DNA from: Acidipropionibacterium jensenii DSM 20535
GTDB taxonomy: Bacteria > Actinomycetota > Actinomycetes > Propionibacteriales > Propionibacteriaceae
Reading direction: 5' to 3'
Assembly (NCBI RefSeq): GCF_000425285.1
Contig: NZ_AUDD01000010.1
Coordinates: 50,439-114,438, forward strand
Length of the DNA: 64,000 nt
In this document: piece after piece, positions 1 through 9,391 of the stretch
How positions within the stretch are numbered: the stretch's first letter is position 1
How the letters are laid out: each line of letters opens with the position of its first letter
Program-made: the position numbers and the translations under genes
Notes under the pieces: model-generated
What the model was told of the DNA's origin: nothing
The model's database searches: none
Seen by the model: only the letters and a program-made list of their open reading frames with translations

Positions 1-348
1 GCCGCCGACCGTCTGCAGGGCGAGCTCTCCGAGCTCCTCACCCCCTGGCAGCCGGCCGTCATCCAGCTGGTCAAGGCCACCTGTGACGGTGCCGGGGACC
101 GGCTGATCGGCGTCTGCGGCGAGGCCGCCGGCGATCCGCTGCTGGCCCTGGTGCTGGTCGGCGTCGGGATCCGTTCGCTGTCGATGGCTGCCGGGAAGAT
201 CCAGGCGGTCAAGGCGGCACTGGCGATGCACACCACCGCTCAGTGCGAGGTGATGGCCCAGGCCGCGCTGGCTGCGCCGTCCCCCGAGCTGGCCAAGGCT
301 GCTGCTCTCAAGTTGGCTGATCCGAGCATGGAGGTGCTGGTCTCCTGA
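1..348 (+). CDS. ptsI: PTS enzyme I (phosphoenolpyruvate-protein phosphotransferase), C-terminal fragment
   Basis: Only the last 115 codons lie in the window; the reading frame is open from base 1. Enzyme I takes phosphate from PEP and passes it to HPr in the cytoplasm, starting the sugar phosphotransferase cascade. The fragment carries the end of the PEP-binding TIM barrel: a VCGEAAGDP segment holding the family's catalytic acid cysteine (codon 39), followed by the LVGVGIRSLSM region that closes the active site. The tail after this is short, as expected for the family. A strong hairpin lies 46 bases after the stop. The alternative, PEP synthase or pyruvate phosphate dikinase, is less likely because of the CGE-AAGDP and SLSM spacing. 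Confidence 0.88.
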   Translation, partial: AADRLQGELSELLTPWQPAVIQLVKATCDGAGDRLIGVCGEAAGDPLLALVLVGVGIRSLSMAAGKIQAVKAALAMHTTAQCEVMAQAALAAPSPELAKAAALKLADPSMEVLVS

Positions 349-393
349 GTCCGGCTGCTGCCGGGTTCTGAGAACGCCCGCCGTTCGGCACAC

Positions 394-429
394 GATCCGC
401 CCCGACACCGCTGGGTGTCGGGGCGGATC
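394..429 (+). terminator. Intrinsic terminator after ptsI
   Basis: A perfect 15-bp G+C-rich stem (394-408 with 415-429) closes a 6-base loop. The downstream T-run is weak, as is common in high-GC actinobacteria. It sits between the ptsI stop and the dehydrogenase gene and probably ends the ptsI transcript. Confidence 0.75.
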
Positions 430-731
430 ACTGTTCATGTGCCTTCACGGCGTCCTGCGCCGGTCTCTCGCCCGGAGTCCGGCCCGGATCCGTCGCCCGA
501 TCCCTGCGCTGTCCCAAGCCCTGTTCGCAACTACTTCCCGGCTCAAGATCAGACCCTCTCCGGAGCCGGCCCGAATCCAGTCCTGACCTTGGCCTCTCAC
601 CCGAGCCCAGGCCCTCTCCGGATCGATTCCCGGGATCCGTCCGGTGTGCTCCGATGCGCCCGTCCCCGGGGCGGCCCTGTCCACAGTCCGGATCTGGCAC
701 CGGGCCTCTGGCTGCGGGTAAGAATGTGGGC
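430..731. other. Intergenic stretch without a recognised gene
   Basis: Between the ptsI terminator and the dehydrogenase start I see no convincing coding frame, repeat or RNA. Open frames here have no recognisable protein character and no ribosome binding site. It presumably holds the promoter of the dehydrogenase gene. Confidence 0.5.
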
Positions 732-1469
732 ATGAGTACTGCACTTGTCACAGGAGCCAGTTCCGGAATCGGGGCGGCCACCGCCCGCGCCCTGGCGGCC
801 GACGGATGGACGGTGATCTGCGCGGCCCGGCGCAACGACCGGATCGAAGCGCTGGCCCTGGAGATCGGAGGCCGGTCGGTGGTCTGCGACGTCACGTCCG
901 AGGAGTCGGTCGCCGGTCTGATCGAGGCCGTCGGACCGGAGCTGGACCTGCTGGTCAACAATGCCGGTGGGGCGATCGGCCAGGAGCCCGTCGACCAGGC
1001 GGACCTGGACGCCTGGCAGACCATGTACCAGACCAACGTGCTGGGCACCGCCAGAGTCACCAAGGCGCTGCTGCCGGCCCTGGAGAAGGCCCGCGGAGAG
1101 ATCGTCTTCATGACCTCCACCGCCGCCGATGCCGGATACGAGGGCGGTGCCGGCTACAACGCCGCCAAGGCCGGTGAGCGGATGATCGCCGAGGCGCTCA
1201 GGCTCGAGCTGTTCGACCGTGATGTGCGGATCGCCGAGATCTGCCCCGGGATGGTCCACACCGACGAGTTCTCCCTCAACCGGTTCCACGGTGACCAGTC
1301 GCGGGCGAACAATGTGTACGCCGGGGTGGCCGAGCCGCTCACCGCCGAGGACATCGCCGAGTGCGTCCGGTGGATCGCCGGGCTCCCCCACCACGTCAAC
1401 ATCGACCGGATCACGGTCCGTCCCCGCGCCCAGGCGTCCCAGTTCAAGGTCTTCCGCGAGACCAAGTAG
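732..1469 (+). CDS. Short-chain dehydrogenase/reductase (SDR family)
   Basis: A 245-residue classical SDR, a cytoplasmic NAD(P)-dependent oxidoreductase. Visible motifs are the cofactor loop TGASSGIG (residues 7-14), NNAG (76-79), catalytic Ser129 and the YNAAK pair Tyr142/Lys146. The Ala-Arg-Arg after the second strand suggests NADP preference. Overall it resembles the YdfG/serine 3-dehydrogenase group, which reduce or oxidise small hydroxy acids, but the substrate cannot be read from sequence. The ATG at 732 is chosen because the fold begins immediately after it; the frame is open further upstream but without protein character. The gene stands alone between ptsI and a repeat-rich gap. Confidence 0.85.
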   Translation: MSTALVTGASSGIGAATARALAADGWTVICAARRNDRIEALALEIGGRSVVCDVTSEESVAGLIEAVGPELDLLVNNAGGAIGQEPVDQADLDAWQTMYQTNVLGTARVTKALLPALEKARGEIVFMTSTAADAGYEGGAGYNAAKAGERMIAEALRLELFDRDVRIAEICPGMVHTDEFSLNRFHGDQSRANNVYAGVAEPLTAEDIAECVRWIAGLPHHVNIDRITVRPRAQASQFKVFRETK

Positions 1470-1644
1470 GTCGCAGCCGATCACCTCCGGCCCAGGACAA
1501 CCTCGGCTGACCGTCTGAAGGCCCAGGGGGAGCTTCCGCAGCCCGTCCCACCTATCCTCCACCAGTTCCCACCTGCGCCGCCGCCTCCGACGTCCTCCCA
1601 CCTCCTCCGCCGCCTCCCTCTTCCTCTCTTCCGCCTCCCTCTTC

Positions 1645-1714
1645 CGCGTTGATCCAGTTACTCGGCGTTGATCCTCTTGCAAGAGGATCAACGCCGAGTA
1701 ACTGGATCAACGCG
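1645..1714. repeat. Family A palindromic element, full copy
   Basis: A perfect inverted repeat with 35-base arms and no spacer, centred between 1679 and 1680. Each arm contains the octamer GTTGATCC twice, separated by AGTTACTCGGC. A second full copy lies at 50642-50711 and half copies at about 1765-1796 and 50601-50624. The sequence just after the full copy (CGCGACA then GGCAGGGAG-like) recurs after the half copy, so the duplicated unit is longer than the palindrome. Confidence 0.9.
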
Positions 1715-1764
1715 ACAAAATGGGCAGGGAGACAGGGTTTCTCGACGTCTGGAGCAGAAGAACT

Positions 1765-1796
1765 GGATCAACGCCGAGTAACTGGATCAACGCGAC
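1765..1796. repeat. Family A palindromic element, half copy
   Basis: Repeats the right arm of the 1645-1714 palindrome (GGATCAACGCC, then GAGTAACTGGATCAAC, then GCGACA) without a matching left arm. It lies about 50 bases from the full copy. Confidence 0.85.
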
Positions 1797-1896
1797 ACGG
1801 CAGGCAGGGAGGGAGACGAGGGAACCTGGTGGGACGCCGACGACGTCACGGACGCCTGGGGATTTGGACAGACGCCGCACCCTGCCCACAGACGCC

Positions 1897-1932
1897 ACGA
1901 CGCCGCGCTCCCCGAAAGGAGCGCGGCGTCGT
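1897..1932. terminator. Bidirectional terminator between dehydrogenase and transcarboxylase operon
   Basis: A perfect 15-bp stem (1897-1911 with 1918-1932) and a 6-base CCGAAA loop lie between convergent genes. It could stop transcription from either side. Confidence 0.7.
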
Positions 1933-2081
1933 TGAATCCGCGTGAGAGACGGTTCCGGCCGACCACTAGAACCGGCCAGAATCCCCGTCCCAGACCTGGA
2001 GGGCCGAACCAGGGCGAGCCCTCAGACAACGGTCTGAAGACCCACCCGAGGCCGGACCCCACCAAATCAGAGGGCTGAACC

Positions 2082-2450
2082 TCAGCCCAGAGCCACCAGG
2101 CCCTGGCCACCCTGAACGGCGTCCCCGACGGCCACCAGGATCCCGGTGACCTTTCCGTCGGAGGGAGCGGCGATCTCGGTCTCCATCTTCATGGCCTCCA
2201 GCGTCAGCAGAACGTCGCCGGCCTTGACCGCGTCGCCCTCCTTGACGAGGATCTTGGCGACGGTTCCGGCCAGCGGGGCCGGAACCTCACCGGCACCGGC
2301 CTTCCCGGCGCCACCGCCACTGGCGGGAGCCAGTGCCGGGCCGCCCGCTCCGCCGCCGAACAGGATCGGCGGGATGGGCGAATTGTTGGACTTGTCGACA
2401 TCAACGTCAACGTCGTACGCGACGCCGTTGACGGTCACCTTGAGCTTCAT
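2082..2450 (-). CDS. Methylmalonyl-CoA carboxytransferase 1.3S subunit (biotin carboxyl carrier)
   Basis: A 122-residue biotin carrier that shuttles the carboxyl group between the 12S (methylmalonyl-CoA to biotin) and 5S (biotin to pyruvate) active sites. The N-terminal segment MKLKVTVNG and the Asp/Val-rich stretch match the P. freudenreichii 1.3S protein and mediate subunit binding there. A Gly/Ala/Pro linker (about residues 32-55) leads to a biotinyl domain with EAMKME, biotinylated Lys88. The ATG at 2450 is chosen because it gives the known N-terminus and has a GGAGAG ribosome site; the frame extends upstream without homology. It is the last gene of the operon. A small hairpin (2072-2088) overlaps the stop. 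Confidence 0.96.
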   Translation of the reverse strand: MKLKVTVNGVAYDVDVDVDKSNNSPIPPILFGGGAGGPALAPASGGGAGKAGAGEVPAPLAGTVAKILVKEGDAVKAGDVLLTLEAMKMETEIAAPSDGKVTGILVAVGDAVQGGQGLVALG

Positions 2451-2466
2451 TGTCAGTCTCTCCGGG

Positions 2467-2712
2467 TCAACGAATGGAATGGTTCTGGAGCGTCCTGCGA
2501 CCCTGACGGGTCCAGTTCTCACTCGGGGCGAAACGGATGGCCTGGACCTTTCCGTCGTCACCCAGGTAGGCCGCCACGGCCGCACTGATCGCAGTCACGA
2601 CGTCCTCCGGGACGTCGGCGCTGACCGCCTTCAGGCGGCTCACGTCGGCCTCCAGAGCGGACAACCGCTTGGTGAGCGTCTCGATGACGCGATCCTTCTC
2701 GTTGTCAGTCAT
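2467..2712 (-). CDS. Small protein of the transcarboxylase operon (81 aa), function unknown
   Basis: An 81-residue protein encoded between the 12S and 1.3S subunits, with 12-16-base gaps on each side, so it is almost certainly co-translated with them. Residues 8-30 form a predicted coiled-coil helix ([15 protein letters not shown]). The second half, with [17 protein letters not shown] then IRF and NWTRQGR, resembles the tails of small accessory subunits of other biotin-dependent decarboxylases and carboxyltransferases (OadG/MmdE/GcdD-like), where an IR...W..GR ending is common. That resemblance is from memory. It is not part of the classical 5S/12S/1.3S complex, so it may be an assembly or linker protein. 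Confidence 0.8.
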   Translation of the reverse strand: MTDNEKDRVIETLTKRLSALEADVSRLKAVSADVPEDVVTAISAAVAAYLGDDGKVQAIRFAPSENWTRQGRRTLQNHSIR

Positions 2713-2724
2713 CAGTTTCTCCGA

Positions 2725-4299
2725 TCAGCACGGCATGTTCCCGTGCTTCTTGGCCGGCCTGGACTGACGCTTGCTGGCGTAGGTCTCCAGGGCGGAAGTG
2801 ATCTTGCGACGGGTGTCGGCCGGGTCGATGACGTCGTCAACCTGTCCGCGGCCGGCGGCCACGTACGGGGTGTTGAAGGCGTCCCGGTACTCCTCGATCT
2901 TCTCGGCGCGGGTGGCGGCCGGGTCGTCGGAGGCCTCGATCTCCCTGCGGAAGATCACGTTGGCGGCACCGTCGGCACCCATCACGGCGATCTCGGCGGT
3001 CGGCCATGCGTAGACGGCGTCGGCACCCAGGTCACGGTTGCACATGGCCAGGTAGGAGCCGCCGTAGGCCTTGCGGATCACCACGGTGATCTTCGGGACG
3101 GTGGCCTCGGAGTAGGCGTAGAGCATCTTCGCGCCGTGGCGGATGATGCCGCCGTACTCCTGCTGGACGCCGGGCAGGAAGCCGGGGACGTCCACCAGCT
3201 GGACCAGCGGGATGTTGAACGAGTCGCAGAAGTTGATGAACTCCGCGGCCTTGTCGGATGCGTCGATGTCGAGGCAGCCGGACATCACCTTGGGCTGGTT
3301 GGCCACGATGCCCACGGAACGACCGTTGATCCTGGCGAAGGCGGTGACGATGTTGGTCGCCCAGCCCGCCTTGACCTCCAGGTAGTCGCCCCAGTCGACG
3401 ATCTTGGCGATGACATCGCGGATGTCATAGCCCTTCTTCCCGTCCAGCGGCACGATGTCGCGCAGCTCCGGAACCGGGGAGACGTCGTTGTTCGGGAACT
3501 CGATCGCCGCGTCCTGGGTGTTGTTCTGCGGCAGGAAGCTCAGCAGCTTCTTGGCGATCAGCATCGCGGCGTCGTCGTCCTCGGCCACGAAGTGAATGTT
3601 GCCGGAGGTCGACATATGGGCCTCGGCGCCACCCAGCTGGTCGGCGGTCACGTCCTCACCGGTCACCGACTTGATGACGGCAGGGCCCGTGATGAACATG
3701 TGGGCCTGCTTGGTCATGATGATGAAGTCGGTGAGGGCCGGGGAGTACGAGGCACCACCGGCGCACGGGCCGGCGATGATCGCGATCTGCGGAACCACAC
3801 CGGACAGCTTGACGTTCGCGTAGAACATCTTGCCGTAACCGGACAGGGAGTCGATGCCCTCCTGGATTCGGGCGCCGCCCGAGTCGTAGCAGAACAGGAA
3901 CGGGGTGCCGGTCAGCAGCGCCTGTTCCATGGTCTCGACGACCTTGGTCGACTGCGTCTCGCCCGCGGACCCGCCCATCACGGAGAAGTCCTGGGAGGCC
4001 ACGTGGACCGGACGGCCGTTGATGGTGCCGCGACCGGTCACCACGCCGTCGGCCGGAACCACTGCCTTGTCCATCCCGAACAGCGTGGTGCGGTGCTGAC
4101 GGAACGCGCCGACCTCGTCGAAGGAATGGGCGTCCAGCAGGGTGTCGATGCGCTCGCGGGCGGTCTTCTTGCCCTTGTCGCGCTGCTTCTGGAGGCGCTT
4201 CTCGCCGCCGCCGAGTTCAATCTTGTGACGCTCCTCGGCGAGCTGCTCGATCCGACCCTCCATGGTGTCGGCGAGCTTCACATGCTTCTTCTCAGCCAT
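2725..4299 (-). CDS. mmdA: Methylmalonyl-CoA carboxytransferase 12S subunit
   Basis: A 524-residue acyl-CoA carboxyltransferase subunit. It removes the carboxyl group from (S)-methylmalonyl-CoA and places it on 1.3S biotin, giving propionyl-CoA. The protein has the two crotonase-like halves of the family, with oxyanion-hole loops GGSAGE and SGGARI in the first half and PGFLPGV...GGIIRHGAK and YGGSYLAM in the second. The end KKHGN.PC matches the P. freudenreichii protein. The ATG at 4299 is chosen over an upstream in-frame TTG at 4308 because it gives the known MAE.. N-terminus. The 5S stop lies 15 bases upstream, so the genes form one operon. Confidence 0.96.
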   Translation of the reverse strand: MAEKKHVKLADTMEGRIEQLAEERHKIELGGGEKRLQKQRDKGKKTARERIDTLLDAHSFDEVGAFRQHRTTLFGMDKAVVPADGVVTGRGTINGRPVHVASQDFSVMGGSAGETQSTKVVETMEQALLTGTPFLFCYDSGGARIQEGIDSLSGYGKMFYANVKLSGVVPQIAIIAGPCAGGASYSPALTDFIIMTKQAHMFITGPAVIKSVTGEDVTADQLGGAEAHMSTSGNIHFVAEDDDAAMLIAKKLLSFLPQNNTQDAAIEFPNNDVSPVPELRDIVPLDGKKGYDIRDVIAKIVDWGDYLEVKAGWATNIVTAFARINGRSVGIVANQPKVMSGCLDIDASDKAAEFINFCDSFNIPLVQLVDVPGFLPGVQQEYGGIIRHGAKMLYAYSEATVPKITVVIRKAYGGSYLAMCNRDLGADAVYAWPTAEIAVMGADGAANVIFRREIEASDDPAATRAEKIEEYRDAFNTPYVAAGRGQVDDVIDPADTRRKITSALETYASKRQSRPAKKHGNMPC

Positions 4300-4314
4300 G
4301 ATTGGCAATCATCC

Positions 4315-5808
4315 TCACGCAGGCTCGACGGTCACGTCGTGGCTGCGGCCACCGACCGTGACGCTGTAATTGACCGGGCCCTGGACCCCGGAAGGACCGG
4401 TGCCCTCGGCCTCGGCCTTCATCTGGGCCTCGGTCATCGCGACGCTCTTGGGGCCCTGCGGGCGCTCCTTGAAGAACTTCGGGGCGACTCCCGGGAACAG
4501 GGCATTGGTGAGGACGTCCTCATCGGTGCCGTCGAATCCCTCGAGCTCGGAGGACTGCTTGACCAGCTCGTCCCACTCGTTGTCGATGAGATCGGCCGGG
4601 CGGCAGTCGATCGGCTTCTTGCCGGTCTGCTTCTCGGCGCGCTTGATCAGCTCCGGGTTGAGGTCGCCGACGGGCTTGCCGTAGTAGCCGAGCATCAGGT
4701 CGGCGAACTCGGCGGTGAGGGTCTTGTAGTCGCCATTGCCCATCAGGACGTTGAACACCGCCTGGGTGCCGACGATCTGGGAGGACGGGGTGACCAGAGG
4801 CGGGTACCCGGCGTCCTTGCGGACCCTCGGGACCTCCCTCATGACCTCGTCGGTGCGGCCCGAGGCGCCCTGGGCGGCCAGCTGGGACTCCATGTTGGAG
4901 AGCATCCCGCCGGGGATCTGGGACTTGAAGATGTTGGTGTTGACCAGCGTCTTCGACTCGAACTTCTTGTACTTCGGGCGAACCTTCTTGAAGTGGTCGC
5001 GAATCTTGATGAGGCGGTCCATGTCCAGGCCGGTCTCGTAGCCGGTGCCCTCGAGCATCTCGACCAGCGACTCGGTCGGGTTGTGGCCGGGCCCCAGCGA
5101 CATCGAGGAGATGGCGGTGTCGACGACGTCGACTCCGGCCTCGATGGCCTTCATCAGGGTGACCAGGGTGACGCCCGTGGTGGAGTGGCAGTGCAGGTTG
5201 ATCTGCACGTCGGGGTGGTTCTCCTTGATGCCCTTGATGATGTCGTAGGCGGGCTGCGGCTTCAGCAGGGCGGCCATGTCCTTGAAGGCGATGGAGTCGG
5301 CACCCATGTCGATCAGCCGGTCGGCCTGCTTGATGAAGCTCTCCGGGGTGTGAATCGGGGAGGTGGTGTAGCAGATGGTGCCCTGGGCGTGCTTGCCGGT
5401 CTTCTTGACGGCCTGCATGGCGCGCTCGAGGTTGCGCGGATCGTTGAGAGCGTCGAACACGCGGAAGACGTCCATGCCGTTCTCGGCGGACTTCTCCACG
5501 AACTTGTCGACGACGTCGTCGGCGTAGTGCCGGTAGCCCAGCAGGTTCTGGCCACGCAGCAGCATCTGGAGACGGGTGTGAGGCATCAGCTTGCGGAATG
5601 TCCGCAGCCGCTCCCACGGGTCCTCATTGAGGAATCGGATACAGGAATCGAAGGTAGCTCCACCCCAACACTCTGCGGACCAGTAGCCAGCTGCGTCGAT
5701 GTCGGCACAGGCACCGACCATGTCCTCCATGGCCATGCGGGTTGCAATCAGGCTCTGATGCGCGTCGCGGAGCGCGAGCTCGGTAACGCCAATCTTTCGC
5801 GGACTCAT
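4315..5808 (-). CDS. Methylmalonyl-CoA carboxytransferase 5S subunit
   Basis: A 497-residue subunit that carboxylates pyruvate to oxaloacetate from carboxybiotin, the second half-reaction of transcarboxylase. It has an N-terminal TIM barrel of the HMGL/pyruvate carboxylase type, with metal ligands Asp15 (LRDAHQSL), His206 and His208 (NLHCHST) and the lysine that is carbamylated in this family, Lys176 (AFKDMA). The remainder is the pyruvate-carboxylase-like C-terminal domain. The ATG at 5808 is preceded by AAGGGG and matches the family start MSPR; an upstream in-frame codon is less likely. It is the first gene of the transcarboxylase operon, 69 bases after a DUF817 gene. Confidence 0.96.
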   Translation of the reverse strand: MSPRKIGVTELALRDAHQSLIATRMAMEDMVGACADIDAAGYWSAECWGGATFDSCIRFLNEDPWERLRTFRKLMPHTRLQMLLRGQNLLGYRHYADDVVDKFVEKSAENGMDVFRVFDALNDPRNLERAMQAVKKTGKHAQGTICYTTSPIHTPESFIKQADRLIDMGADSIAFKDMAALLKPQPAYDIIKGIKENHPDVQINLHCHSTTGVTLVTLMKAIEAGVDVVDTAISSMSLGPGHNPTESLVEMLEGTGYETGLDMDRLIKIRDHFKKVRPKYKKFESKTLVNTNIFKSQIPGGMLSNMESQLAAQGASGRTDEVMREVPRVRKDAGYPPLVTPSSQIVGTQAVFNVLMGNGDYKTLTAEFADLMLGYYGKPVGDLNPELIKRAEKQTGKKPIDCRPADLIDNEWDELVKQSSELEGFDGTDEDVLTNALFPGVAPKFFKERPQGPKSVAMTEAQMKAEAEGTGPSGVQGPVNYSVTVGGRSHDVTVEPA

Positions 5809-5877
5809 ACCCCTTATCCTTGCACCCGCGACCGACACTCGCAGCGCAGGGGTCGTCCTTCAGAAGCTGAACATTGT

Positions 5878-6732
5878 TCAGTCTGCGGTGGGCCAGTTGC
5901 CGTCCGGTTCCAACTGTCCCTCCCACTGTTTGACGGCCGCGACCAGGGCGAACGACAGGCTCACCAGCAGCGCCCAGGAACCCCATTTGCCGACGTGGAC
6001 CAGATGCCATCCGGATGCCTGGTCGGGGTACCGCCAGGCCCCCAGCAGGGTGGCCAGATTCTCGGCGACCCACAGCGCCGCGCCGATCAGCACGAAGGCC
6101 GCCCACAGCGGCATCCAGTACCAGCGCAGGCCGACCCGGAACCACACCCGGCTGCGCCACAGCACCGCCACGAAGGCCAGCGCCAGGATCACCCGCAGAT
6201 CGGGCAGCCAGTGGTGGGTGAAGAAGTTCGCGTAGGAGCAGCCCGCCAGCACCACCATCGCGGCAGCCGGGTAGTGGGAGACCCGCAGGGCGAACCGCCG
6301 GAAGGCCTGACAGATGTAGGAGCCGACGCTGGCGTACATGAACCCGGAGAAGGCCGGCACCCCGGCGATCCTGAGCAGCCCGGGATCGGGGTATCCCCAG
6401 GACCCCATGTGGGTCTTGAAGATCTCCAGGCCCAGACCCAGCAGGTGGAAGCAGCAGATCACCGCCAGCTCGCGGCCGGTCTCCACGCGCATCGCCACCA
6501 GTACCAGCTGCACCACCAGGGCGTAGCCGAACAGGACGTCGTAGCGGGCCACCGGCGGATCCCACACCGACCACACCCCGATGGTGAGGGCCAGTCCGGC
6601 CACCAGGGCGATCGGGAAGACGCAGCACTGCACCTGGATGAGGGCGAACCGCCACAACTGGCCCCAGAACCCGGGCCGGACCGGACGCAGCAGTGGGGCC
6701 GGCCCGACCGGGCCGACCCCACTGCTGTTCAT
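5878..6732 (-). CDS. DUF817 family integral membrane protein
   Basis: A 284-residue protein with about eight hydrophobic segments. It carries the signature of DUF817 (YoaT-like) proteins: MGSWGYPD, then [17 protein letters not shown] and [12 protein letters not shown]. The family has no established function; the conserved His, Asp and aromatic residues at membrane faces suggest an enzyme or transporter but this is inference. The gene lies between class II aldolase and transcarboxylase 5S on the same strand, with gaps of 38 and 69 bases, so it may be partly co-transcribed with either. Nothing ties its role to propionate metabolism. Confidence 0.85.
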   Translation of the reverse strand: MNSSGVGPVGPAPLLRPVRPGFWGQLWRFALIQVQCCVFPIALVAGLALTIGVWSVWDPPVARYDVLFGYALVVQLVLVAMRVETGRELAVICCFHLLGLGLEIFKTHMGSWGYPDPGLLRIAGVPAFSGFMYASVGSYICQAFRRFALRVSHYPAAAMVVLAGCSYANFFTHHWLPDLRVILALAFVAVLWRSRVWFRVGLRWYWMPLWAAFVLIGAALWVAENLATLLGAWRYPDQASGWHLVHVGKWGSWALLVSLSFALVAAVKQWEGQLEPDGNWPTAD

Positions 6733-6770
6733 CTGTTCTCGAATCTGTTGTCGAGCCGATCCGGGGAGGA

Positions 6771-7796
6771 TCAGGCGGTCATCGAGGTGCCCTTGGAGCC
6801 GAGCTCCTCGCAGGCCTCGACGATACGGGCGGACATCCCGGCCTCGGCCTTCTTGCCCCAGGCGCGGGGGTCGTAGTCCTTCTTGTTGCCGACCTCGCCG
6901 TCGATCTTGAGGACGCCGGCGTACTTGGTGAAGAAGTGGTCGGCGACCGGACGCGAGAACGCGTACTGGGTGTCGGTGTCGACATTCATCTTGATGACGC
7001 CGTAGGACACCGCGTCGGCGATCTCCTGGGGGGTCGAGCCGGATCCGCCGTGGAAGACGAGATCGAAGGGCTTGTCCTTGCCGTACTTGGCGCCGCAGGC
7101 GTCCTGGATCTCCTTGAGGATCTCCGGGCGCAGCTTGACGTGTCCGGGCTTGTAGGCGCCGTGCACGTTGCCGAAGGTCAGGGCCGTGGTGTAGCGGCCC
7201 TTCTCGCCGAGACCGAGCACCTCGAGGGTGCGCATCCCGTCGGCGACGGTGGTGTACAGCTTGTCGTTGATCTCACCGGTGACGCCGTCCTCCTCGCCAC
7301 CGACAGCACCAACCTCGATCTCGAGGATGATGTGGGCCTTGGCGGCCTTGGTGAGAAGCTCGTCGGCGATCTGCAGATTCTCCTCGAGCTCAATGGCCGA
7401 TCCGTCCCACATGTGGGAGTTGAAGATCGGGTCCAGGCCCTTGTCGACCCGCTCCTGGGAGAGGGCGATGAGGGGACGGACGTAGGAGTCCAGCTTCTCC
7501 TTCTGGCAGTGGTCGGTGTGCAGGCCCACGGTCACCGGGTAGTTCTTGGAGACGGTGCGGGCGTACTCGGCCAGCGCGACGGCGCCGGTGACCTTGTCCT
7601 TGATGGTCTGGCCGGAGGCGTACTCGGCGCCGCCGGTGGAAATCTGAATGATGCCGTCAGAGCCTGCGTCGGTGAAACCCTGCAGGGCGGCATTGACGGT
7701 CTGCGAGGAGGTGACGTTGATCGCCGGGTAGGCGAAGGCCTTGGCCTTGGCCCGGTCGATCATCTCTGCGTAGACCTCAGGTGTTGCGATGGGCAT
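6771..7796 (-). CDS. fbaA: Fructose-bisphosphate aldolase, class II
   Basis: A 341-residue zinc-dependent aldolase that splits fructose 1,6-bisphosphate into DHAP and glyceraldehyde 3-phosphate. Class II features are the HTDHC motif (catalytic Asp and zinc His), [14 protein letters not shown], the zinc His in [11 protein letters not shown] and the phosphate-binding HGGSGS and KMNVDTDTQ. The ATG at 7796 gives the usual N-terminus (MPIATPEVY) and has AAAGG 8 bases before it. A second, unrelated class I aldolase is encoded at 39229-40134. The gene starts a minus-strand run into DUF817 and the transcarboxylase operon. Confidence 0.96.
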   Translation of the reverse strand: MPIATPEVYAEMIDRAKAKAFAYPAINVTSSQTVNAALQGFTDAGSDGIIQISTGGAEYASGQTIKDKVTGAVALAEYARTVSKNYPVTVGLHTDHCQKEKLDSYVRPLIALSQERVDKGLDPIFNSHMWDGSAIELEENLQIADELLTKAAKAHIILEIEVGAVGGEEDGVTGEINDKLYTTVADGMRTLEVLGLGEKGRYTTALTFGNVHGAYKPGHVKLRPEILKEIQDACGAKYGKDKPFDLVFHGGSGSTPQEIADAVSYGVIKMNVDTDTQYAFSRPVADHFFTKYAGVLKIDGEVGNKKDYDPRAWGKKAEAGMSARIVEACEELGSKGTSMTA

Positions 7797-7908
7797 ATGT
7801 GTGCCTTTCTGCTGATGTACTCGCGATGACGGCATCCATTCTCGCGCACTTTCGTCGCGAGCGCCGACCCGACCCGTGGGCAGCTGCGCGGAAACGGCCC
7901 GGAACGGC

Positions 7909-8544
7909 TCAGAAGGGACGGTCCAGACCGGTGACGTCGAGCCCGAGGCGGCCCCCCGACCATGCCCGGGCGGCCGAGTCGATGGCTCCGGGCAGGGCGT
8001 CCAGCCAGGAGACCGGCACCTCCCAGCGATGTCCGGCGGCGTCCACCAGGCGCACCACCGGCCCCGATCCCATGCTGCTGCCGAGGACCGCGAACTCCTG
8101 GACGTCGTGCCAACCGACCAGGTCCAGGGCCGGGTCGGCGGGATGGGCCGGGACGGTCTGGAAGCCGTCGGCGGCGTCCTCCTCGCGGGTCGATCGGCGC
8201 GGCCCGGTGACCCGCTGCTCGCGTCTCATCGCGATGCCGCAGGGGTCCAGCCGCAGCACGACCCCCTCGTTGATGGTGAGCAGGTCCTTGCGCGCCGCCC
8301 TCAGCCGCAGGTTCTGGATGATGAACAGGACCGCGAAGACGACCAGCCAGCCGACCAGCATGCCCGCCAGGGTGCCCAGGTCGAAGGAGGACCGGGTGAT
8401 CGCCCAGATGAGGGCGACGACGGCGACGATGACCAGGGCCTGGAGGGCCAGCCTCAGCCGGGTCGCCTGGTGGCGGGCCACCCGCCCGGCCGCCGGAACG
8501 GGGTTGTAGGCAACCTCCAGGGCCGGTCCGCCATCGTCTGTCAT
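7909..8544 (-). CDS. Hypothetical protein with two transmembrane helices
   Basis: A 211-residue protein I do not recognise. Two hydrophobic helices lie at about residues 31-52 and 55-75, separated by a very short loop, followed by a soluble C-terminal domain of mixed strands with an acidic, Arg-rich stretch in the middle. It looks like a small membrane-anchored protein with a cytoplasmic PH-like or YcxB-like domain, but I cannot name the family. The ATG at 8544 is chosen because upstream sequence in the frame is Pro/Thr-rich and overlaps the RNA methylase gene. It lies 38 bases after that gene and may be co-transcribed. Confidence 0.65.
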   Translation of the reverse strand: MTDDGGPALEVAYNPVPAAGRVARHQATRLRLALQALVIVAVVALIWAITRSSFDLGTLAGMLVGWLVVFAVLFIIQNLRLRAARKDLLTINEGVVLRLDPCGIAMRREQRVTGPRRSTREEDAADGFQTVPAHPADPALDLVGWHDVQEFAVLGSSMGSGPVVRLVDAAGHRWEVPVSWLDALPGAIDSAARAWSGGRLGLDVTGLDRPF

Positions 8545-8582
8545 GGAGCCGAGCCTAGTGGGGGTCGGCCCGGCGCAAGGAC

Positions 8583-9368
8583 TCAGAGGAGGGGTCGGTG
8601 GTGCGGTGCCCACTGGAGGGACCAGTGGTACATCGCGATCGCCGAGGCCGCCCCGGCGTTGATGGAGCGGGTCGATCCGTACTGGGTGATCGCCACCAGG
8701 GACCGACAGCCGGCAACCACCTCGTCGGTCAGTCCGGGACCCTCCGATCCGAACACCAGGCAGCAGTCGCGGGGCAGTTCGGCCTCCTCCAGGGGGACCG
8801 ATCCGGGCAGGTTGTCGACCCCCACCGGGGTGACGCCGTGCTCGTCGAGCCAGTCGAAGAACTGCTCGGCCGTCTCGTGGTGGTGGACGTCGAGGTAGCG
8901 GTCGGTGACCATCGCGCCGCGCCGGTTCCAGCGTCGTCGTCCCAGGATGTGCACCCCGGAGACGTTGAAGGCGTTGGCGGTGCGCACCACCGAGCCGATG
9001 TTGAAGTCGTGCTGCCAGTTCTGGATGGCGATGTGCAGCGGGCTGCGGTGGGTGTCCAGTTCGGCGACGATCGCCTCGACGCTCCAGTAGCGGTACCGGT
9101 CGATGACGTTGCGCCGGTCCCCCTCCCTCAGCAGCTCGCGGTCGTAGCGCGGGTCGGTGGGCCAGGGCTCGGGCATCGGGCCCACCCCCACCTGCGAGGT
9201 CGGGCCCTCGCCGGGGTCCCTGCTCGAGTCATTGTCGGGAGCCTTGTCGGAGTCCTTGCCAGGAACCTTCCCGGCGGCCCTGTCGGCGTCCTCCCGACGC
9301 CGCCTGGCGGGCGGTGGGAGGCGCACCGACAGGTCCGTCACGGGCGCTTCTGCACAGCTGTCATCCAT
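8583..9368 (-). CDS. TrmH/SpoU-family RNA 2'-O-methyltransferase
   Basis: A 261-residue SPOUT methylase. The three family motifs are visible: N-GSVVRTANAF (motif 1), VFGSEGPGL (motif 2) and the knot region STRSINAGAASAIAMYHW (motif 3). It should methylate a ribose 2'-OH in tRNA or rRNA; the target cannot be told. About 65 N-terminal residues are Arg/Asp/Pro-rich and probably disordered; an internal ATG at MPEPWPTDP (about residue 65) begins the conserved part and could be the true start. The upstream ATG at 9368 is only 23 bases from the divergent DedA start, which leaves very little room for promoters. Confidence 0.85.
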   Translation of the reverse strand: MDDSCAEAPVTDLSVRLPPPARRRREDADRAAGKVPGKDSDKAPDNDSSRDPGEGPTSQVGVGPMPEPWPTDPRYDRELLREGDRRNVIDRYRYWSVEAIVAELDTHRSPLHIAIQNWQHDFNIGSVVRTANAFNVSGVHILGRRRWNRRGAMVTDRYLDVHHHETAEQFFDWLDEHGVTPVGVDNLPGSVPLEEAELPRDCCLVFGSEGPGLTDEVVAGCRSLVAITQYGSTRSINAGAASAIAMYHWSLQWAPHHRPLL

Positions 9369-9391
9369 GGCTCCAACGTATTGTGTCCCCC

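Larger units (their letters stand above)
1470..2081. other. Repeat-rich intergenic region between convergent genes
   Basis: This 612-base gap separates the dehydrogenase (+) from the transcarboxylase operon (-). It holds a C/T-rich tract (about 1548-1640), a 70-bp perfect palindrome (1645-1714), a half copy of it (about 1765-1796), a 15-bp-stem terminator hairpin (1897-1932) and a short hairpin overlapping the 1.3S stop codon (2072-2088). No gene is supported. Confidence 0.7.

Noticed and set aside
2146..6876. A 1,576-codon open frame on the plus strand
   Set aside because: It runs antisense to the transcarboxylase operon and DUF817, whose products are clear family members. The long frame is a by-product of high G+C at third codon positions.
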